Assembly: GCA_963765705.1 (NCBI GenBank)
Contig: CAVXXJ010000006.1
Location: 496,001 to 560,000 of the forward strand
Direction of reading: 5' to 3'
Length of the DNA stretch: 64,000 nucleotides
DNA from: Gaiellasilicea sp963765705
GTDB taxonomy: Bacteria; Actinomycetota; Thermoleophilia; Gaiellales; Gaiellaceae
Of the stretch, positions 60,995 through 64,000 are shown piece after piece (the first letter of the stretch is position 1; every line of letters starts with the position of its first letter). Position numbers and translations under genes: made by a program. The notes beneath the pieces were generated by a model, which did not search any database, had not been told where the DNA came from, and was given only the letters and a program-made list of their open reading frames with translations.

Positions 60995-62065
60995 ATGCAG
61001 CGTTCATTCAGAGGAGCCGCGCTGACGGCGGGCCTGCTTGTTTCGGTGACGCCGGCAGTGGCGGCCGATTGGTTTCCGTACGCGATCGAGGTGTGGGATC
61101 CGCCCTTCGACATGGCGAGCCCGCGGACGACCCAGGACTACGTGCCGCTCGAGAAGGCTTCGAAGCCTTGGGAGCTCTGCGTTTCGTTTCCACACATGAA
61201 GGACGCCTATTGGCTCGGCGTCGATTACGGCGTCGCCGAGGAAGCAAAGCGGCAGGGCGTCAAGATGCAGCTGGTGGAGGCCGGCGGTTACACCGAGCTG
61301 CCGAAACAGATTTCGCAGATCGAGGATTGCGTCGCGGCAGGCGCCGACGCCGTGATCATCGGCGCCATCTCCTTCGATGGAATGAACAACCTCGTCGCGG
61401 AAATCCGCGCCAAGAACATTCCGGTCATCGACGTGATCAACGGCATCTCCTCGCCGGAGCTTTCGGCGAAATCGCTGGTGTCGTTCGGTGAGATGGGTGC
61501 GAAGGCAGGCGAGTTCCTCGCCGGCCTGCATCCGGCCGGGTCGGATGCCGTCAAGGCGGCATGGTTTCCCGGACCGGCTGGCGCCGGCTGGGTCGAGGCT
61601 GGCAACACCGGTTTCCTGGGCGCTGTAAAGGACACCGCCGTCGAGGTCGTCGAAACCAAATACGGCGACACCGGCAAGGAAGCGCAATCGAAACTCATCG
61701 AGGACACGCTCGAGGCGCATCCCGATCTGAACTACATCGTCGGAACGGCTGTGACGGCGGAAGCGGCAATCCCCATCTTGCGTGACCGTGGCTTGACCGA
61801 TCAGGTGAAGGTCGTCGCGTACTACTACACGCCCGGCGTCCACCAAGGCATTACGCGCGGGCAGATCCTCGCGGCGCCGACTGATTCCCCTGTGATCCAG
61901 GGCCGCATTGCCATCGACCAGGCAGTGCGCATCCTCGAAGGCCAGGACTACATGAAGCATGTCGGCCCGGCACTCTTTGTCGTGACGCAGGAAAACGCAA
62001 AGGACTTCGACACGTCGTCGACTCTCGCGCCCGACGGATACGCGCCGGTCTTCCGCGTCGAATAG
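60995..62065 (+). CDS. TorT-like periplasmic sugar-binding protein of ABC transporter
   Basis: Periplasmic binding protein of 356 residues, pentose/ribose-type fold. A signal peptide (FRGAALTAGLLVSVTPAVAA) precedes DWFPYAIEVWDPPFDMASPR, then WELCVSFPHMKDAYWLGVDY, GVAEEAKRQGVKMQLVEAGG, EDCVAAGADAVIIGAISFDG, NIPVIDVINGISSPELSAKS, TGFLGAVKDTAVEVVETKYG, and the end DTSSTLAPDGYAPVFRVE. The pattern matches the TMAO-system protein TorT and its transporter-linked relatives rather than plain RbsB. It starts ATG 60,995 (GGGAGAGGGG upstream) and is followed by RbsA-like and permease genes, so it is the transporter's binding protein. Confidence 0.87.
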   Translation: MQRSFRGAALTAGLLVSVTPAVAADWFPYAIEVWDPPFDMASPRTTQDYVPLEKASKPWELCVSFPHMKDAYWLGVDYGVAEEAKRQGVKMQLVEAGGYTELPKQISQIEDCVAAGADAVIIGAISFDGMNNLVAEIRAKNIPVIDVINGISSPELSAKSLVSFGEMGAKAGEFLAGLHPAGSDAVKAAWFPGPAGAGWVEAGNTGFLGAVKDTAVEVVETKYGDTGKEAQSKLIEDTLEAHPDLNYIVGTAVTAEAAIPILRDRGLTDQVKVVAYYYTPGVHQGITRGQILAAPTDSPVIQGRIAIDQAVRILEGQDYMKHVGPALFVVTQENAKDFDTSSTLAPDGYAPVFRVE

Positions 62066-62090
62066 AGGATCGCTGCGCGTCAGTCGCACG

Positions 62091-63635
62091 ATGCAGCAGA
62101 GCGAAGAGCCAGCGCGGCGACCTCTCCGAGGCCGCCGCGCCGCTTATCCGCACCGCCGGGCTCACCAAACGCTATCCCGGCGTGCTCGCGCTCGACCGCG
62201 TGGATTTCGATCTCAAGGCGGGCGAGGTGCACGTGCTTTTCGGCGAGAACGGCGCGGGGAAATCGACGCTGATCTCGCTCCTCGCCGGCGCCAATCGGCC
62301 CACCTCCGGTGACATCTGGCTGAGAGGCAACGCCGTCCAGCTCGAGTCGGTGCATCAGGCGCGGCGGATGGGCATTTCGGCGGTTTTCCAGGAGTTTTCG
62401 CTCGTCCCGCAGATGACCGTGGCGGAGAACATTTTTCTCGGCGCGGAAACGACCAGGGCTGGCCTGCTTGACCGCAAAGCGCTGCGCCGCCGCGCCGAGG
62501 AGATCATCGCGACGCTTGGGTTTTCCGTTGAAATCGACCGCGCGTGTTCAGGATCTGAGCCGCGCCGAGCAGCAGATGGTGGAGATCACCAAAGCTTTTC
62601 GCTCCGAGCTTTCGGTACTGATCCTCGACGAGCCCACGGCCTCGTTGACCGAGCGGGAAACAGAGCAGCTGTTTCGCCTGATCGAGCAGATCAAGCGCAG
62701 CGGAGTCGGTGTGATCTACATCACCCATCGCATGCAGGAGATCAAAAGGATCGGCGACCGCATCACCGTCCTCCGCGACGGTCGCTACATCGCCACTCTC
62801 GACGCTCAGAACGGCGGGCGAGGACCAGTTGGTTCGACTAATGACGGGGCGGGTGATCAGCGAGATTTTTCCGACCATCCGTACCAATCCCGGCGAGGAA
62901 GCCCTGCGGATCGAGGGGCTGTCGACCCGCTCCGGCAGCGTAACCGACGCTTCGCTTTCGGTGCGCAAAGGCGAAGTCGTCGGACTCGCGGGCCTGCTTG
63001 GCTCGGGCAAATCCGAAGCGATGCGCGCTGCCTTCGGGATCGAGCGGATGTCGGCGGGACGCGTTTTTCTCAAAGGTAAGGATGTGACCGGGGGCAGGCC
63101 GCGCGAGCTCATGAATGATGGCCTCTTCTACGTGCCGCCGGACCGGCGCGAGGAGGGGCTCATGATGATCCGCTCTTGCCTTGAGAACATGACGCTTCCC
63201 GCGATCTCGCGGCCGCCATTCGCGCGCGGCATGTTCCTTAACCGAGCGGCGGAGCGAAGCGCCGGAGATACCCTCGCCAAACGCCTCAACCTGCAGCCGC
63301 CGAAGATCGACCGCGCTGTCGATCATTTTTCCGGCGGCAATCAGCAGAAGGTGCTTCTTGCAAAGAGCCTGAGCCGCCCGGTCGATGTGTTCGTTTTCGA
63401 CGAACCGACCGTTGGCGTCGACGTTGGCACGCGGGTCGCGATCTACGGCTTCATTCGCGATCTTTGCGAGGCCGGGGCCGCCATCGTGCTGATCTCCTCC
63501 GACCTGCCCGAGATCCTGCACCTCGCGCATCGCGCCTACGTTTTTCATCGCGGCCGTATCCAGGCGGAGCTTGCGAAGGCCGACATCACCGAGGAGAATT
63601 TGCTGACGCTGTTCTTCGAGAGGAAGGCCGCCTGA
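62091..63635 (+). CDS. Sugar ABC transporter ATP-binding protein, two ABC domains (RbsA type, frameshifted)
   Basis: Cytoplasmic ATPase of about 510 residues with two ABC halves. Half 1 (after a slip near 62,105): LTKRYPGVLALDRVDFDLKA, Walker A GENGAGKSTLISLL, Q-loop VFQEFSLVPQM, signature VQDLSRAEQQMVEI, Walker B LILDEPTASLTE, H-loop YITHRMQE. Half 2: LAGLLGSGKSEAM, signature FSGGNQQKVLLA, Walker B VFVFDEPTVGVDVG, with VLISSDLPEIL. Slips near 62,545 and 62,815 must be repaired. The layout is the ribose/xylose/simple-sugar importer type. It overlaps the following permease gene (TGATG). Confidence 0.88.
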
Positions 63636-64000
63636 TGAGCACGAGCGGCGTTGACACGAATAGCCCGCGGCGCGGCGCCAACTATTGGCTGAAGCACGCC
63701 TTCGTGCGGCTCGGCGTGCTCCCGTTCCTCGTCGTGGTGGCGTTGATCGTCTTCACGATCATGTCGGATAATTTCCTCACGCGTTCGCAATCTCACCAAC
63801 GTCGTTCGCCAATCCGTCTATCTGACGATCGTGTCGCTTGGTCAGATGCTCGCGCTCCTGACCGGCGGCTTCGATCTCTCCGTCGGCACGATCCTGGCGC
63901 TGACCTCCGTCGTCGGCGCGATGGCGATGGCGGCCACTTATGCCGCCGCTCCGGACATGCCCATGTTTGCAATCGCTGTCGGAGCTTTCGCCGGCATCGC
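63635..64000 (+). CDS. Sugar ABC transporter permease (RbsC type), cut by window end, one frameshift
   Basis: Begins ATG 63,635, overlapping the ATPase stop. Reads MSTSGVDTNSPRRGANYWLK, HAFVRLGVLPFLVVVALIVF and IMSDNFLT; after a slip near 63,785 RSNLTNVVRQSVYLTIVSLG, MLALLTGGFDLSVGTILALT and AMAMAATYAAAPDMPM. The GGFDLSVG motif is typical of BPD_transp_2 sugar permeases. The 3' end is outside the window. Confidence 0.88.
   Translation, partial: MSTSGVDTNSPRRGANYWLKHAFVRLGVLPFLVVVALIVFTIMSDNFLTRSQSHQRRSPIRLSDDRVAWSDARAPDRRLRSLRRHDPGADLRRRRDGDGGHLCRRSGHAHVCNRCRSFRRHR

Noticed and set aside
1..64000. CRISPR arrays, tRNA and rRNA genes
   Set aside because: No regularly spaced repeats of CRISPR type and no tRNA-like T-loop/acceptor combinations or rRNA stretches were found by eye; a tRNAscan-type search would be decisive.

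Overview
The window reads as a chimera. From base 1 to about 43.56 kb it is high-GC actinobacterial DNA: GTG starts, few Shine-Dalgarno leaders, a secreted SlpD-type hydrolase, IclR and SARP/AfsR-type regulators, and a tubulin-like/GTPase operon. Gene content suggests Pseudonocardiales or a relative, but this is inference. From about 43.56 kb to the end it is alphaproteobacterial, most like Rhizobiales/Bradyrhizobium, with pyrimidine degradation genes, NMT1-type and ribose-type ABC transporters, and rhizobial-style palindromic intergenic elements. Three abrupt joins cut genes in mid-domain, at about 39.90, 43.556 and 49.485 kb. Each looks like an assembly join, because both partner genes are truncated and no mobile element lies between them. 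Single-base indels also break many genes on both sides, so several genes are given as one feature spanning two to six frames.

Layout 1-13 kb: a short-chain dehydrogenase, an acetyltransferase, a LuxR-type regulator and a secreted alpha/beta hydrolase, all on +. Then, on the minus strand, a formate dehydrogenase operon (alpha, Fe-S and NrfD-like subunits) preceded by a LigD-type polymerase-domain gene, and a Na+/Ca2+ antiporter. A polytopic membrane protein and a VOC protein follow on +. 13-16 kb is broken: an acyltransferase with several frameshifts, an NYN-domain fragment, a saccharopine-dehydrogenase-like fragment bracketed by two 29-bp AT-rich repeats, and a Nudix gene. 16-19.1 kb is a glucarate dehydratase / D-2-hydroxyacid dehydrogenase operon behind an IclR regulator, with a probable leaderless promoter carrying an operator-like palindrome.

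19.2-35.7 kb is the most interesting part. Three membrane-protein genes of unknown function precede a tightly packed eight-gene operon (21,970-35,678): a membrane VWA protein, a DUF4407-like coiled-coil membrane protein, a second coiled-coil membrane protein, a 1046-residue tubulin-like protein, a polytopic membrane protein, a membrane-anchored pseudokinase, a TRAFAC-like GTPase and a GAP1-like membrane protein. Most gene borders overlap or are a few bases apart. Families of this kind have been placed in predicted conflict or NTPase-regulated systems. The combination suggests an envelope-anchored, GTP-driven assembly whose function is unknown. It is followed by a TSUP permease and an Opp-type peptide transporter whose last permease gene is cut at about 39.9 kb.

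39.9-43.56 kb holds a truncated FAD-linked oxidase divergent from a truncated AfsR-type regulator, with an 11-bp-periodic repeat typical of SARP binding between them. 43.56-49.48 kb holds a transketolase-like fragment, a YIP1-family protein, a GMC oxidoreductase, two small proteins and an acetyltransferase fragment. 49.49-58.1 kb is a reductive pyrimidine or hydantoin degradation region: an M20 amidohydrolase fragment, dihydropyrimidinase, a cupin and a NitT/TauT-type ABC transporter. 58.1-64 kb holds a KDG-kinase-like gene, an NTF2-like gene, a LysR regulator with an ATC-N9-GAT box, and a divergent TorT-like binding protein with ribose-type ABC genes running off the end. No rRNA, tRNA or CRISPR array was found.
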